This document shows positions 53,388 to 62,999 of a stretch of DNA of 64,000 nt, piece by piece. The stretch spans positions 2,126,995 through 2,190,994 of the forward strand of contig NZ_CVLB01000001.1 in assembly GCF_001049755.1 (NCBI RefSeq). The letters run 5' to 3'. Under the pieces are notes generated by a model. The model saw only the letters and a list, made by a program, of their open reading frames with translations, ran no database searches and was not told where the DNA came from. This DNA comes from Brachyspira suanatina (GTDB lineage Bacteria; Spirochaetota; Brachyspiria; Brachyspirales; Brachyspiraceae). Made by a program: the position numbers and the translations under genes. Position 1 is the stretch's first letter; each line of letters opens with the position of its first letter.

Positions 53388-55385
53388 CTATTTATTATCA
53401 GGTCTTAAAGAAGCCTTTAAATTAGAGAAAAACTCCTCCTCGTTCATAGCCATTTCTTCAGGTAAATTCTCGCTCATCTCCTCCAAAAATACAGAAGGTG
53501 TGCACTCAACTTTTCTTCCCATTTTAGTTCTGCTTCTGCAGTATGTTAAAGTTAAATGTTTCTTAGCCCTAGTCATAGCAACATAGCAAAGTCTTCTCTC
53601 TTCTTCTAATCCATTTTCGTCCAAACTTTTTTGATGAGGCATTATACCGTCTTCCATACCGCATATATAAACATAAGGAAACTCTAATCCTTTAGCAGCA
53701 TGTATACTCATAAGCATTATTCCTTTCTTTTTATCCTCATCATCATTTTGTTCTTCTATACTCATTAATAAAATTCTATCTAAATAATTTTTTAAAGTAG
53801 CATTTTTATTTGATTTCTCATATTCAAGTATGCCGTTCATAAGAGATTCTACGTTCTCCATTTTTTTAGCACCCTGCTCTTTTGTATCGCTTGAGTTTAA
53901 AATCTCATTATGATAAGCAATAACATCTAAAAATTTATTTATGTTATCATATAGTTTAGGACGCTCTAATGCATTTTTATCAACAGTAAATAAATTATGA
54001 TAATGATCTATAACTTCAAGAAAATCTTTTATACCTGCCTTAGCCTTAGGAGAAATATCATCCATACTCTCATAATTAAGCAATGTCTCATATAATGAAA
54101 CACCATTTTTTATACTAGCTTCATTGAGATTATTTATTGCAACAGCCCCAATTCCTCTTTTAGGTATATTTATAACTCTAAGCAAAGATACTTCGTCTTC
54201 AGGATTAACGAATAAATTAAGATAAGCAAGTATATCTTTAATCTCTTTTCTTTCATAAAACTGAAAAGCTCCTACTACAGTATAAGGCAAACCTCTAAGT
54301 CTGAAAACCTCTTCAAAAAGTCTTGACTGTGCATTCATTCTAAAAAGCACAGCAAAATCTTCATAATTTAATTTTTTGCTTATAGAATAATTTATTATAG
54401 AATCAGCAACAAATTGTGCCTCTTCCCTCTCATCTTCGCATGGCATTATAGTAGGAGGTATTCCTTCCTCGCCTTCTGCCACTACCTTTTTATCTTTTCT
54501 TTGAGTATTATTGCTTATTACAGAATGTGCCGCTTCAAGTATTGCTTTTGTACTTCTGTAATTTTTTGTAAGAGTTACTATTTTTGCATCAGGATATTCA
54601 TTTTCAAATGATAATATATTAGATACATCAGCGCCTCTGAATGCATATATACTTTGATCATCATCACCCACAACGGCAATATTTCTATATTTTGATGCTA
54701 ATAAAGTGGTAAGTTTATATTGAGCAAAATTAGTGTCTTGATATTCATCTACCATTATATATCTGAATCTCTCCTGATATTTATCAAGAACTTCAGGAAA
54801 CTCTACATATAAATCTATAGTAAGATTAATAAGATCATTAAAATCAACGGCATTATATCCTTTTAAATAGCTTTGATAAACTTCATAAACTCTCTTTGCT
54901 ATTTTTTCTAAATCATCATGAGGCTCTACTTCATAAGGCTTCATCAAATTATTTTTAAATCTATCTATATACCAAGCGAATAAATTTTCATCATAATTGA
55001 GAGTATTAATTTTTATTTCTCTTAAAATATTTCTTATTAAAGTACGGCTGTCAGATGAAGAATAAATACTAAAATTATTTTTATAACCTAGCTTTTCAAT
55101 ATCGCCTTTCAATACTCTAACACAAAAAGAATGGAAAGTGCTAACTACCAATTGTTTTGGTTTTTCTTTTAGAAGTTTTGTTATACGCTCACGCATTTCA
55201 GCTGCTGCTTTATTTGTAAAAGTAACGGCTAGTATCTGACTAGGAAGCACGCCATACTTTATTAAATATGCTATTCTCTCTGTAATAACCCTAGTCTTAC
55301 CGGAACCTGCACCAGCCAATGCAAGCAATGGTCCGTCAATATGTTCTACTGCCTGTCTTTGTTCTTCATTTAACATTAATGCCAT
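53388..55385 (-). CDS. UvrD/PcrA/Rep-type DNA helicase
   Basis: 665 residues, superfamily 1A 3-to-5-prime helicase used in repair and replication restart. All motifs are present: LNEEQRQAVEHIDGPLLALAGAGSGKTRVITERIAYL (Q-motif and Walker A), AVTFTNKAAAEM (Ia), IMVDEYQDTNFAQY (II), VVGDDDQSIYAFRGAD (III), TLTKNYRST (IV), GIMLMSIHAAKGLEFPYVYICG (V) and EERRLCYVAMTRAKKHL (VI). It ends shortly after motif VI, lacking the long Tudor-type C-terminus of classical PcrA, so it is nearer Rep in size. Which of UvrD, PcrA or Rep it replaces cannot be said. Confidence 0.96.
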   Translation of the reverse strand: MALMLNEEQRQAVEHIDGPLLALAGAGSGKTRVITERIAYLIKYGVLPSQILAVTFTNKAAAEMRERITKLLKEKPKQLVVSTFHSFCVRVLKGDIEKLGYKNNFSIYSSSDSRTLIRNILREIKINTLNYDENLFAWYIDRFKNNLMKPYEVEPHDDLEKIAKRVYEVYQSYLKGYNAVDFNDLINLTIDLYVEFPEVLDKYQERFRYIMVDEYQDTNFAQYKLTTLLASKYRNIAVVGDDDQSIYAFRGADVSNILSFENEYPDAKIVTLTKNYRSTKAILEAAHSVISNNTQRKDKKVVAEGEEGIPPTIMPCEDEREEAQFVADSIINYSISKKLNYEDFAVLFRMNAQSRLFEEVFRLRGLPYTVVGAFQFYERKEIKDILAYLNLFVNPEDEVSLLRVINIPKRGIGAVAINNLNEASIKNGVSLYETLLNYESMDDISPKAKAGIKDFLEVIDHYHNLFTVDKNALERPKLYDNINKFLDVIAYHNEILNSSDTKEQGAKKMENVESLMNGILEYEKSNKNATLKNYLDRILLMSIEEQNDDEDKKKGIMLMSIHAAKGLEFPYVYICGMEDGIMPHQKSLDENGLEEERRLCYVAMTRAKKHLTLTYCRSRTKMGRKVECTPSVFLEEMSENLPEEMAMNEEEFFSNLKASLRPDNK

Positions 55386-55579
55386 AATTAAAAATACCTC
55401 TCATTTTGAAGAGTTATTATATATTATATTTAAATAATGTAAAATTCAGAATTTGTATATTTCATATTAATTTTTTATATAAAAAATATATAAACTTCAA
55501 AATATATTTGCAAAAATATTTGAAAATGATACTATAAATAACATAATTTTTTAATTAAAAGCAATTATAAGGAAACAAA

Positions 55580-56647
55580 ATGAATATAGATAGTATTAAT
55601 GATATAAGAAAAAAAGTAAAAACTGTAAAAATTGGAAATGTTTTGATAGGCGGAAATAATCCTATAAGTATTCAGTCTATGACAAATACAGATACTAGGA
55701 ATATAAAAGATACAGTTAATCAGATAAAATCGCTTGAAGATGCTGGGGTTGATATAGTAAGGCTTGCTGTTTTGGATATGGATGCTGCCAAAGCCATTAA
55801 AGAAATAAAAAATCAAACTAAAGTTCCTTTAATTGCTGATATACATTTTGATTATAGATTAGCATTAGAAAGTATGAAAAGCGGTATTGATTCTTTAAGA
55901 CTTAATCCTGGTAATATAAAAGACAAAGAAAAAGTAAAAGAAGTTATAAAGGAAGCCAAAGAAAGAAATCTTACAATAAGAGTCGGAGTAAACGGAGGAA
56001 GTTTAGACAGAAGCATATATAAAGAAGTAACTCCTGAAAACATGGTAAAAAGTGCTGCTGATCATATAAAATTAATGGAAGATTTAGATTTCACTAATAT
56101 AAAAGTTTCTTTAAAATCTTCAGACATCAAAACTACAATAGAAGCTAATACTCTATTCAGAGAAAAATTCGATTATCCTATACATTTGGGAGTAACAGAA
56201 GCTGGTACTTTAAGAAGCTCTCTAATAAAAAGTACAAGTGCTTTATCATATTTAATAATGCAGGGTATTGGCGATACTATAAGATACTCTATAACAGGTG
56301 ATCCAGTAGAAGAAGTAATGGCTGGAAAAATGCTTCTTAAATTTTTAGGCATAAGAAATGAACCTTCCATAGAAATAATATCATGTCCTACATGCGGAAG
56401 ATGTCAGGTTAATGTTGAAGAGGTGGCAAGCTTTATAGAAAAACATGTACAGAATATAAAAAAGAATATTACAATAGCTATTATGGGCTGTGTTGTAAAT
56501 GGTCCTGGTGAAGCAAGGCATGCTGATTTTGGAGTGGCTGGAACAGGAGACGGCAATTTTATATTCTTTGAAAAGGAAAATGAACCTATAAAAGTAGCTA
56601 AAGATAATATTATAGCTTTCCTTACAAAAAAAATAGAAGAGTTTTAA
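55580..56647 (+). CDS. ispG: 4-hydroxy-3-methylbut-2-enyl diphosphate synthase
   Basis: A late step of the MEP isoprenoid pathway, converting MEcPP to HMBPP with a 4Fe-4S cluster. The 355-residue length fits the flavodoxin- or ferredoxin-dependent bacterial form. TIM-barrel motifs: GNNPISIQSMTNTDT, GVDIVRLAVLDMDAAKAI, PLIADIHFDYRLAL, LRLNPGNI and HLGVTEAGT. The cluster ligands are in SCPTCGRCQ and IMGCVVNGPGEARHADFGVAG. AAGGA lies 6-9 bases before ATG 55580. It has divergent transcription from the helicase gene. Confidence 0.97.
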   Translation: MNIDSINDIRKKVKTVKIGNVLIGGNNPISIQSMTNTDTRNIKDTVNQIKSLEDAGVDIVRLAVLDMDAAKAIKEIKNQTKVPLIADIHFDYRLALESMKSGIDSLRLNPGNIKDKEKVKEVIKEAKERNLTIRVGVNGGSLDRSIYKEVTPENMVKSAADHIKLMEDLDFTNIKVSLKSSDIKTTIEANTLFREKFDYPIHLGVTEAGTLRSSLIKSTSALSYLIMQGIGDTIRYSITGDPVEEVMAGKMLLKFLGIRNEPSIEIISCPTCGRCQVNVEEVASFIEKHVQNIKKNITIAIMGCVVNGPGEARHADFGVAGTGDGNFIFFEKENEPIKVAKDNIIAFLTKKIEEF

Positions 56648-56834
56648 AAGTTTTTATATTAGATTAAATTATATAGTTAAATAATTATAAATTAGTAGAA
56701 TATGTTTTTCTATATTAATAATATAGAATTTAAATGTATCAAATATTTTTTAATAACAATATATCATTATTGAAAAAATTGTAAATTTATGTTACTTTTA
56801 CTCTATAATCTTCTTAAATAATAAAGTATAGAAA

Positions 56835-58184
56835 ATGCATGGAAAAAAGATTAGAGATATAATATTCAATATAGATGAAGCATATAAAAATAGGTTATAC
56901 TTTTTATCCGAAAGACTTCTCAAAGATATAGTGGATAAAAATCTAGAATATTATAAACTATATATTTTATTTGCATATTTAATGCAGTTAGAAGATAATA
57001 AAGAAAAATTAAATCTGTCAATTCAATACTCTTCAAAAGCAATAGAATCAAATAAGCATTATCTATTGGCATATTGCTATAGATACAAGGCAAGTAAAAA
57101 ATTGTTAGAAAATTATAAAAATGATAAGTATACAAAACAATTAGAACAATTAATAAATCAGGATATAAATTATTTAAAAAAATTATCTAATAATTTTATT
57201 ATAAAGAAGCATATGAAAAATTTCATTAAAAATCCCCTATCCTATTATGATAAAAATAAGTTAATATTAAAAACTTCTTCTCAAATAAAAAAATATATAA
57301 AGTATTTTAACAGAGAAAAAGTAAAATATGACTATATAGATATAATAGAAAATTATAACTTCTTCATAAAAAATAATGATAATGATTATGAAGCATATAA
57401 TTTAAGAGGATTTTTAAAATATAATCTTAAATTATATGATGAAGCATTAGAAGATTTTAATAAATCTATAACACTTAATTCCAGACTTGCAGAAAATTAT
57501 TATAATAGAGCTAAACTTTATTATACATTAAAGCGTTATGAAGAAGCCTTGAAAGATTTTAGAAAAGCACAGAAAATATTTGTAAGAAATAATATTGATT
57601 CTCCATTAGATATAATAAAATGCGATCATTATATAGCTTGGTGCAATTATAGTTTAATGAGAGATGAAAAAATATTTTTAGATATTGAAGTAGATGAAGA
57701 TATTAATGATTTTTCTGAAGGATACTACAATAGTGCTAAATTAAAATTCAATAAGAAAAATTATAAAGATGCTTTGAAAATTTTTTCTAAAGTAGATAAA
57801 AATAATAAAAACTATACTAAAACAAAATATTATAAAAATATATGCAAATGTAAAATCAATAATAATTGTAATATAAATTTAATAGTTAATATTTTAAGAT
57901 TATCTGATATTTATAAATACGAAAATGACTTTCATGTTACAGAAAATTTATGCAATGAAGCTTTAGAATATATTAAATCTATAAAAGAAAAAAACGACTT
58001 TTGGTATTTATATCTTAAAGGCATTGCTTTGTATGAATTATATGACATATCATTTTTGGATTATAAGTTAAAAGAAAAAGTATTGTATTATCTTAATAAA
58101 TCTAAATGTACTATCGAAAAAGAAAATAAATATTATAAAAGAATAGAAGAAATAACAACGGATATTACAGAATATGGCATTTGA
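56835..58184 (+). CDS. Tetratricopeptide-repeat protein
   Basis: 449 residues, Lys/Asn/Tyr-rich. TPR units are clearest in the middle: YEAYNLRGFLKYNLKLYDEALEDFNKSI, LAENYYNRAKLYYTLKRYEEALKDFRKAQ and YYNSAKLKFNKKNYKDALKIFSKV, with less regular helices on both sides. No signal peptide or membrane segment. It ends inside the next gene, with an 11-base overlap, so the two are translationally coupled and probably work together. It is a scaffold by family; its partner is most likely the neighbour. Confidence 0.85.
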   Translation: MHGKKIRDIIFNIDEAYKNRLYFLSERLLKDIVDKNLEYYKLYILFAYLMQLEDNKEKLNLSIQYSSKAIESNKHYLLAYCYRYKASKKLLENYKNDKYTKQLEQLINQDINYLKKLSNNFIIKKHMKNFIKNPLSYYDKNKLILKTSSQIKKYIKYFNREKVKYDYIDIIENYNFFIKNNDNDYEAYNLRGFLKYNLKLYDEALEDFNKSITLNSRLAENYYNRAKLYYTLKRYEEALKDFRKAQKIFVRNNIDSPLDIIKCDHYIAWCNYSLMRDEKIFLDIEVDEDINDFSEGYYNSAKLKFNKKNYKDALKIFSKVDKNNKNYTKTKYYKNICKCKINNNCNINLIVNILRLSDIYKYENDFHVTENLCNEALEYIKSIKEKNDFWYLYLKGIALYELYDISFLDYKLKEKVLYYLNKSKCTIEKENKYYKRIEEITTDITEYGI

Positions 58185-59463
58185 TATAAATACCAAAAAT
58201 ATAGAATTCAATTATAAGAATTCAAAAAAGAATATTTCATCTTTGAAAGATATCATAAACAATAAAAAAAATATTTATTTGATTGAAAGTGTATCCGGTA
58301 GAGAAAAAGATATTGAAAAAGACTATAAAATAAGAAAAATAATAATAAATGATGATAATATATTCGATTATGATATTTCTAAAAAAGTGCAGTATATAAA
58401 TAAAAATGAAATTAATAATATTATAAATAAATCCAATACATATTTTTTAAGCCGTGATGCTTTTATAGAATATTATAATATTTTATATGATAACAAAATA
58501 GATAGCGAAGAATATATAAAAAGAATAAAAGACAGAATAAAACAAAGACAATACAGAGAATTAATATTACCAGCATATAAATTAAAAAGTAAAGAAAAAG
58601 GTAAAGAAGGTTATTTTTATTCTTTAGAAGAAATGGAATTATTTGATATTGTCATAGAATATTTTGAACTTGAAATGAGTAAGTTAAAAGATATTTTATA
58701 CAGTAAAAAGATTAATTATTATAATATCATAAACTCTAAAATAAAATGTTTTTACAAAAATATTCAAAATTACAAATCAAAAAATAATGATAAGATGACA
58801 TATTATCATTATAAATTATACTTTATACCATTTTTAATTTTTGATAATTTCAAACAGGAAAAAATTACCGAAAATGAACATAATGAACTTATAAGATTAT
58901 ACAGAAAGTTTTATAAATCATTGAAAAAAATAAAAAAAGAAAAAAAAGAATATACATATTTAGGATATAAATTAGAAAATAAAGAAACGTTTTACAAAAA
59001 AAATCTCATAAAAATATTTGAAGTATTTTCTTATGAAGATTATAAAAATGCTTCATATTTAGAAGAATATATTCAATTTCACAAGGAATTAATAGAATAT
59101 CAAATAAAGCATAATAGATATATAGAATATTATAATAACTTTTTTAATGATAAGATTTTAATTTTTTTATATTTTACAGATAGAATTTCTAATAATGATT
59201 TTTTATTTTTTAAAAAACATATAGAAGAATTAAAAAAAATAAATGCTGAAAATAATAATGAATACAAAGCTATAAAGCTGACAGAAAAAGATGAAAATAT
59301 AATTTATGAAACAATAATTAAAAACGATTATAAAAAAGTAATTATAGGATATATAGAATTATACAATTTCAACAAAATTTATCATAAATCATCAAAAAAG
59401 CATTATAAAAGAAGTATAGAACTTATTTCAGGATATAATTTCTTCAAAAAAATTTTAAAATAA
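58174..59463 (+). CDS. Unknown cytoplasmic protein coupled to the TPR gene
   Basis: 429 residues, extremely rich in Lys, Asn, Ile and Tyr, with no family recognised. The start ATG overlaps the last 11 bases of the TPR gene. The first 100 residues look alpha/beta (LKDIINNKKNIYLIESVSGREKDIEKD, YKIRKIIINDDNIFDYD). The rest is predicted mostly helical, with a basic cluster (KRIKDRIKQRQYRELILPAYKLKSKEKGKEGYFY). No signal peptide or membrane helix. The tight overlap suggests a joint function with the TPR protein. Confidence 0.7.
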   Translation: MAFDINTKNIEFNYKNSKKNISSLKDIINNKKNIYLIESVSGREKDIEKDYKIRKIIINDDNIFDYDISKKVQYINKNEINNIINKSNTYFLSRDAFIEYYNILYDNKIDSEEYIKRIKDRIKQRQYRELILPAYKLKSKEKGKEGYFYSLEEMELFDIVIEYFELEMSKLKDILYSKKINYYNIINSKIKCFYKNIQNYKSKNNDKMTYYHYKLYFIPFLIFDNFKQEKITENEHNELIRLYRKFYKSLKKIKKEKKEYTYLGYKLENKETFYKKNLIKIFEVFSYEDYKNASYLEEYIQFHKELIEYQIKHNRYIEYYNNFFNDKILIFLYFTDRISNNDFLFFKKHIEELKKINAENNNEYKAIKLTEKDENIIYETIIKNDYKKVIIGYIELYNFNKIYHKSSKKHYKRSIELISGYNFFKKILK

Positions 59464-59599
59464 TTTTTGAAGTATTTAAAAAAATGCATACTTCAAATGC
59501 AATATTTTATTTTTAACGTATAGTAATGTCAAAATATTTTATAAACCTAATATTAAAGACTTATAAGGAGGTAAGGTAAAAACTGCAAAAATGGTAAAT

Positions 59600-59880
59600 A
59601 TAATTGGAAAATATGCTAAATTGACTTTTTATTATTATATATTCTTTACTGATAAAATAGTTATGAATATAGGTTTATTATACAAATGTTGATTTTATGG
59701 TATATGATCTTTCTAATTATATAAAATCATTATTCCTTACTTATTATATAGGTTAAAGTAGGACTGATATTCTGTCCTAAAGCTTTTAATTAATTTGACA
59801 TAATCATTTTAAATTAAAACAATCAATATCATTAAAAAGCCTGTCTTATATTTTAGGCTATGAGGCAGGTTTTTTATTAT
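59600..59880 (+). ncRNA. Candidate structured RNA gene ending in an intrinsic terminator
   Basis: The 526-base gap 59464-59989 has no credible reading frame but ends a transcription unit at 59834-59877. A possible promoter is TTGACT (59621-59626) with TTTACT (59645-59650), which would give an RNA of about 220 bases. Within it TGATTTTAT (about 59693-59701) pairs perfectly with ATAAAATCA (about 59722-59730), and TAGGAC pairs with GTCCTA (about 59757-59779). It is not recognised as 6S, tmRNA, RNase P or SRP RNA. The terminator alone could instead belong to the unknown gene upstream, 370 bases away. Confidence 0.5.
59834..59877 (+). terminator. Intrinsic terminator in a gene-free stretch
   Basis: GCCTGTCTT pairs with GAGGCAGGT (one G-U) around a 14-base loop, followed by six T. 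Confidence 0.85.
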
Positions 59881-59989
59881 TTTTATTTAATAATTTATTA
59901 AAATATATAATAAATTAAATTAATAACTATGAAAAACCGAATTTTATTTAATAAATAATACTGAAATTTAATAATTAAAGGTATTTATT

Positions 59990-61066
59990 ATGAAAAGAAT
60001 TTATCTATTAACCGCTATATTATTTATAGTAATAATTTTTAATATATACCCTAACACTTCTCAAAATACCTATATAGATAAATATCTTCTTCTTACACTT
60101 AATGGTACAATAGATAAATCACAAATAACTATGCATATAAAAATAAAAAATCCTGATTCTATTATAGAAGGAAAAATTACAACTATAAAAGGGCATTATA
60201 AATATGATCTTATAAATATGCCTATAAAAATTGAAGGAAATATTGATAAAAAAGGAATAACTATAAAAACTCACAATAATGAAATTTTTTCTTTTAATTT
60301 GAATGAAAATCAATTATACGATATTATCAATTCAAAAAATGAAATATATGTTAATTTTAATGGAAAATGGAGAAATAAAGAAAAATCATCCGAATGCAGC
60401 ATAAAAAACATTAAATTTGTTCACTCAATTTATGAAGTATATGTGGAAAAAGAATATAAAGAAAATTCAGGTTCTATGGGGGCAATATATATAGAAAATA
60501 AATCTTTAGCAATATATAATGGAAATGTAACTAATACTACATTAAATCAATTAATTTCTGATATAAATAACAATCTTGATGAAAAACTAAAAACAGATAA
60601 TCAAACAAACAATTTAAACTATACTGAATCTTCTTCCATTTCAGATTATTTCGATAATAATATATTTTCTATTAAAAACTATTCTGATGGATATTACGGA
60701 GAATTTGGAATTATTTATAAATCATATACAACCATATTTACTATAAACTCACTAGTAAAAATCAATAATTATTTAGGAAATTTGGTATATGATACTAAAG
60801 AGTTTAGAACTTTTTTAAAAAACAAAATAAAAGAACAAACTTATAATTATGACAATGATAATTTCGGAGAATATTTTGATGAATATATAACTTCTCTCAA
60901 CTATGCTGAAATATATTTTAATACCGATGCTTCCGTAACTATTCATTTCTTTTTTGGTAAAGAAAAACTAGAATATGGCTTTATAAACATAAACATAGAA
61001 GAACTAAAACCTTATATAAAACCTGATAGTTTTTACAGTTATTTATTTTATAATTTGAGTTTATAA
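59990..61066 (+). CDS. Secreted protein with DUF3298-like C-terminus
   Basis: 358 residues with signal peptide MKRIYLLTAILFIVIIFNIYPNTSQ. The first half is beta-rich repeats (YLLLTLNGTIDKSQITMHIKI, KIEGNIDKKGITIKTHNNEIFSF). The second half has the pattern of the DUF3298 domain known from RsiV-type proteins: YYGEFGIIYKSYTTIFTINSLVKIN, then a helical stretch, and AEIYFNTDASVTIHFFFGKEKLEYGFININIEELKPYI near the end. In that domain this last part is the Fy-T-dGlvi-f-Yeia-G-xxv-ip-eL strand order. The match is by eye and moderate. No anti-sigma region or sigma-factor gene is adjacent. Confidence 0.72.
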   Translation: MKRIYLLTAILFIVIIFNIYPNTSQNTYIDKYLLLTLNGTIDKSQITMHIKIKNPDSIIEGKITTIKGHYKYDLINMPIKIEGNIDKKGITIKTHNNEIFSFNLNENQLYDIINSKNEIYVNFNGKWRNKEKSSECSIKNIKFVHSIYEVYVEKEYKENSGSMGAIYIENKSLAIYNGNVTNTTLNQLISDINNNLDEKLKTDNQTNNLNYTESSSISDYFDNNIFSIKNYSDGYYGEFGIIYKSYTTIFTINSLVKINNYLGNLVYDTKEFRTFLKNKIKEQTYNYDNDNFGEYFDEYITSLNYAEIYFNTDASVTIHFFFGKEKLEYGFININIEELKPYIKPDSFYSYLFYNLSL

Positions 61067-61123
61067 CTATGCAATAATTTAAATATAATAATGTAAATAA
61101 TAAAAATAATTAAATAGCAAATA

Positions 61124-61151
61124 TTTACAAATTATATATTTGTGATATAAT
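61124..61151 (+). promoter_or_regulatory. Promoter of the cdaA operon, nearly leaderless
   Basis: TTTACA (61124-61129), a 16-base spacer and TATAAT (61146-61151). Transcription should start near 61158, only about three bases before ATG 61161. GGAAAAG would be inside or before the start site. Confidence 0.6.
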
Positions 61152-61160
61152 GGAAAAGCA

Positions 61161-61943
61161 ATGCTTTATGTAATAAATAATTTTATATCAACCTCAAACT
61201 GGCGATATTTCTTTTATGGCCTTGATATAATATTGGTTGCTGTATTATTTTATATTATATATATGCTTATGTATAATACAAGAGCTTACAGCATAGCAAT
61301 AGGTTTTATAATATTATTTTTTATTACTTTAATAGCAAAAGTATTCGGACTTTCTACATTATCTTGGATATTTGACCAATTCTTCCAAGTAGGACTTATA
61401 GCCATAGTAGTAATATTCCAAGCTGAAATAAAACATGCCTTGAGAATATTGGGAGGAAGAGCTTTTTTAAAAAAATCATTCAGATATGATGAAGATCAAA
61501 TTCAAAAAATATTAAGTGCTACATTTAACTTATCATATAAAGGATACGGTGCTTTAATAGTATTTCAAAGAAATATATCCTTACATTCCTTAGTTGATAG
61601 AGCTGTAAAACTTAATGCTGATATATCCATAGAACTTGTTGAATCTATATTTTTTAAGAATAACCCTATTCATGACGGAGCAGCAATAATAATGGAAAAT
61701 AGAATAGCAGCAGCAAGCGCATATCTACCACTCACAGAAATAGAGCCTCAAATAAAAAATAGAAGATTAGGTACAAGACATAGAGCAGCACTTGGTATTT
61801 CAGAACAAACAGATGCTGTAGTTATTGTAGTTTCAGAGGAAACTCAATGCGTATCTATTGTTCATAATGGTATATTAGAATATAATTTAAATAGAGAAGA
61901 ATTAGATAAAAGACTTGGAGAACTTTTAGAGATAAAAAAATGA
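61161..61943 (+). CDS. cdaA: Diadenylate cyclase CdaA
   Basis: Makes cyclic di-AMP from two ATP. 260 residues: three N-terminal membrane helices (about 18-90) followed by the DisA_N (DAC) domain with the catalytic DGA in NPIHDGAAIIMENRIAAASAYLPL and RHR in LGTRHRAALGISEQTDAVVIVVSEE. VVIFQAEIKHALRILG links the two parts. The gene overlaps cdaR by four bases (ATGA). This is the housekeeping cyclase that regulates potassium and turgor in many bacteria. ATG 61161 lies directly after a consensus -10 box. Confidence 0.96.
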   Translation: MLYVINNFISTSNWRYFFYGLDIILVAVLFYIIYMLMYNTRAYSIAIGFIILFFITLIAKVFGLSTLSWIFDQFFQVGLIAIVVIFQAEIKHALRILGGRAFLKKSFRYDEDQIQKILSATFNLSYKGYGALIVFQRNISLHSLVDRAVKLNADISIELVESIFFKNNPIHDGAAIIMENRIAAASAYLPLTEIEPQIKNRRLGTRHRAALGISEQTDAVVIVVSEETQCVSIVHNGILEYNLNREELDKRLGELLEIKK

Positions 61944-62983
61944 GCAGCAAAAAAACATCAGATTTAAGTAAATTTAGTTTTAAAAAAGCGTTAGCTCGTA
62001 TAACGAATAGATTAGGAATTAAATTATTATGTCTGTTAATGTCATTTTTATTATTCCTATTTGTAAGATATCAGAAAGAATATACTAAGGATTATGTTAC
62101 TAAAATAGAAATAAAAAATATTCCCTCAAGATTATTAATTGCAAATGACATACCTGAAAATATTACAATAACTCTAAAAGGATTTAAAGACAATATTTAT
62201 GAACTTCCTACAGAATTTAGTGCTTATATAGACCTTACTAATGCTACTATAGGAAGCAATATGTATGAAGTTAATTTAGCAGGCGATATAGATTATTCAA
62301 AAATGAATATTACGGTAAATCCAAGTGAAATACCTATAATATTAGATGAATTATCATACAAAACAGTACCTATAAAAGTACCTACTATAGGAACTGCAGC
62401 ATATGGTCTTACAATTGATAATATAATAGTAAATCCGTCAAATACAATAATATCAGGCCCTAAAGCCTTAATATCGTCTATAGATGAAATAAAAACTTAT
62501 AATGTGGATATATCAGACAAATATTTAGATTATTCATCAATATCAAGAATACATTTACCTAGAAATATAAAATCTGATGTTTCAAGAGTAAATATAAATA
62601 TTATTTTCAATAAAAATCTTGACAAAGTGGAATTTAATAATCTTGCTATAAGTATAGATAATTTAAACGGAAAATTCAAAATTAATGATCGTAATCCTCT
62701 TATAATAAATAAAGTAGTTTTGGAAGCTAATAAAGTAATGCTTGACAATTTATCACCTGATGATATTAAATTGTATATAGATTTACAAGAAATGACAAAT
62801 GTCGGTATATATTCAAATGTATCTGTAGAAGCTAATGTACCTATTCAAGCAAAACTTATAGAAATAGAACCTTCATTTTTTGATATTGAAATAATAGAAA
62901 GAGAAATAACAGATAATAATATAACCAATGCTGATAACAACATAAATGAAAATAATAATAAAAGCAACTTAACTAACAGATAA
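61940..62983 (+). CDS. cdaR: CdaR, YbbR-domain regulator of CdaA
   Basis: 347 residues. One N-terminal membrane helix (about 28-44, IKLLCLLMSFLLFLFVRY) followed by an extracytoplasmic region of about three YbbR repeats (for example YVTKIEIKNIPSRLLIANDIPENITITLKGFKDNI and YKTVPIKVPTIGTAAYGLTIDNIIVNPSNTIISGP). It ends in an Asn-rich tail. CdaR proteins bind the membrane part of CdaA and tune c-di-AMP synthesis. Its start overlaps the cdaA stop, so the pair is translationally coupled, as in Firmicutes. Usually glmM follows, but here a NusG_II gene does. Confidence 0.94.
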   Translation: MSSKKTSDLSKFSFKKALARITNRLGIKLLCLLMSFLLFLFVRYQKEYTKDYVTKIEIKNIPSRLLIANDIPENITITLKGFKDNIYELPTEFSAYIDLTNATIGSNMYEVNLAGDIDYSKMNITVNPSEIPIILDELSYKTVPIKVPTIGTAAYGLTIDNIIVNPSNTIISGPKALISSIDEIKTYNVDISDKYLDYSSISRIHLPRNIKSDVSRVNINIIFNKNLDKVEFNNLAISIDNLNGKFKINDRNPLIINKVVLEANKVMLDNLSPDDIKLYIDLQEMTNVGIYSNVSVEANVPIQAKLIEIEPSFFDIEIIEREITDNNITNADNNINENNNKSNLTNR

Positions 62984-62999
62984 GGTAAATTAGTAAATA

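Noticed and set aside
59591-59692. 33-codon frame after the AAGGAGGT
   Set aside because: Spacing of 19 bases is too long for initiation, and the frame overlaps the proposed RNA promoter; no protein likeness.
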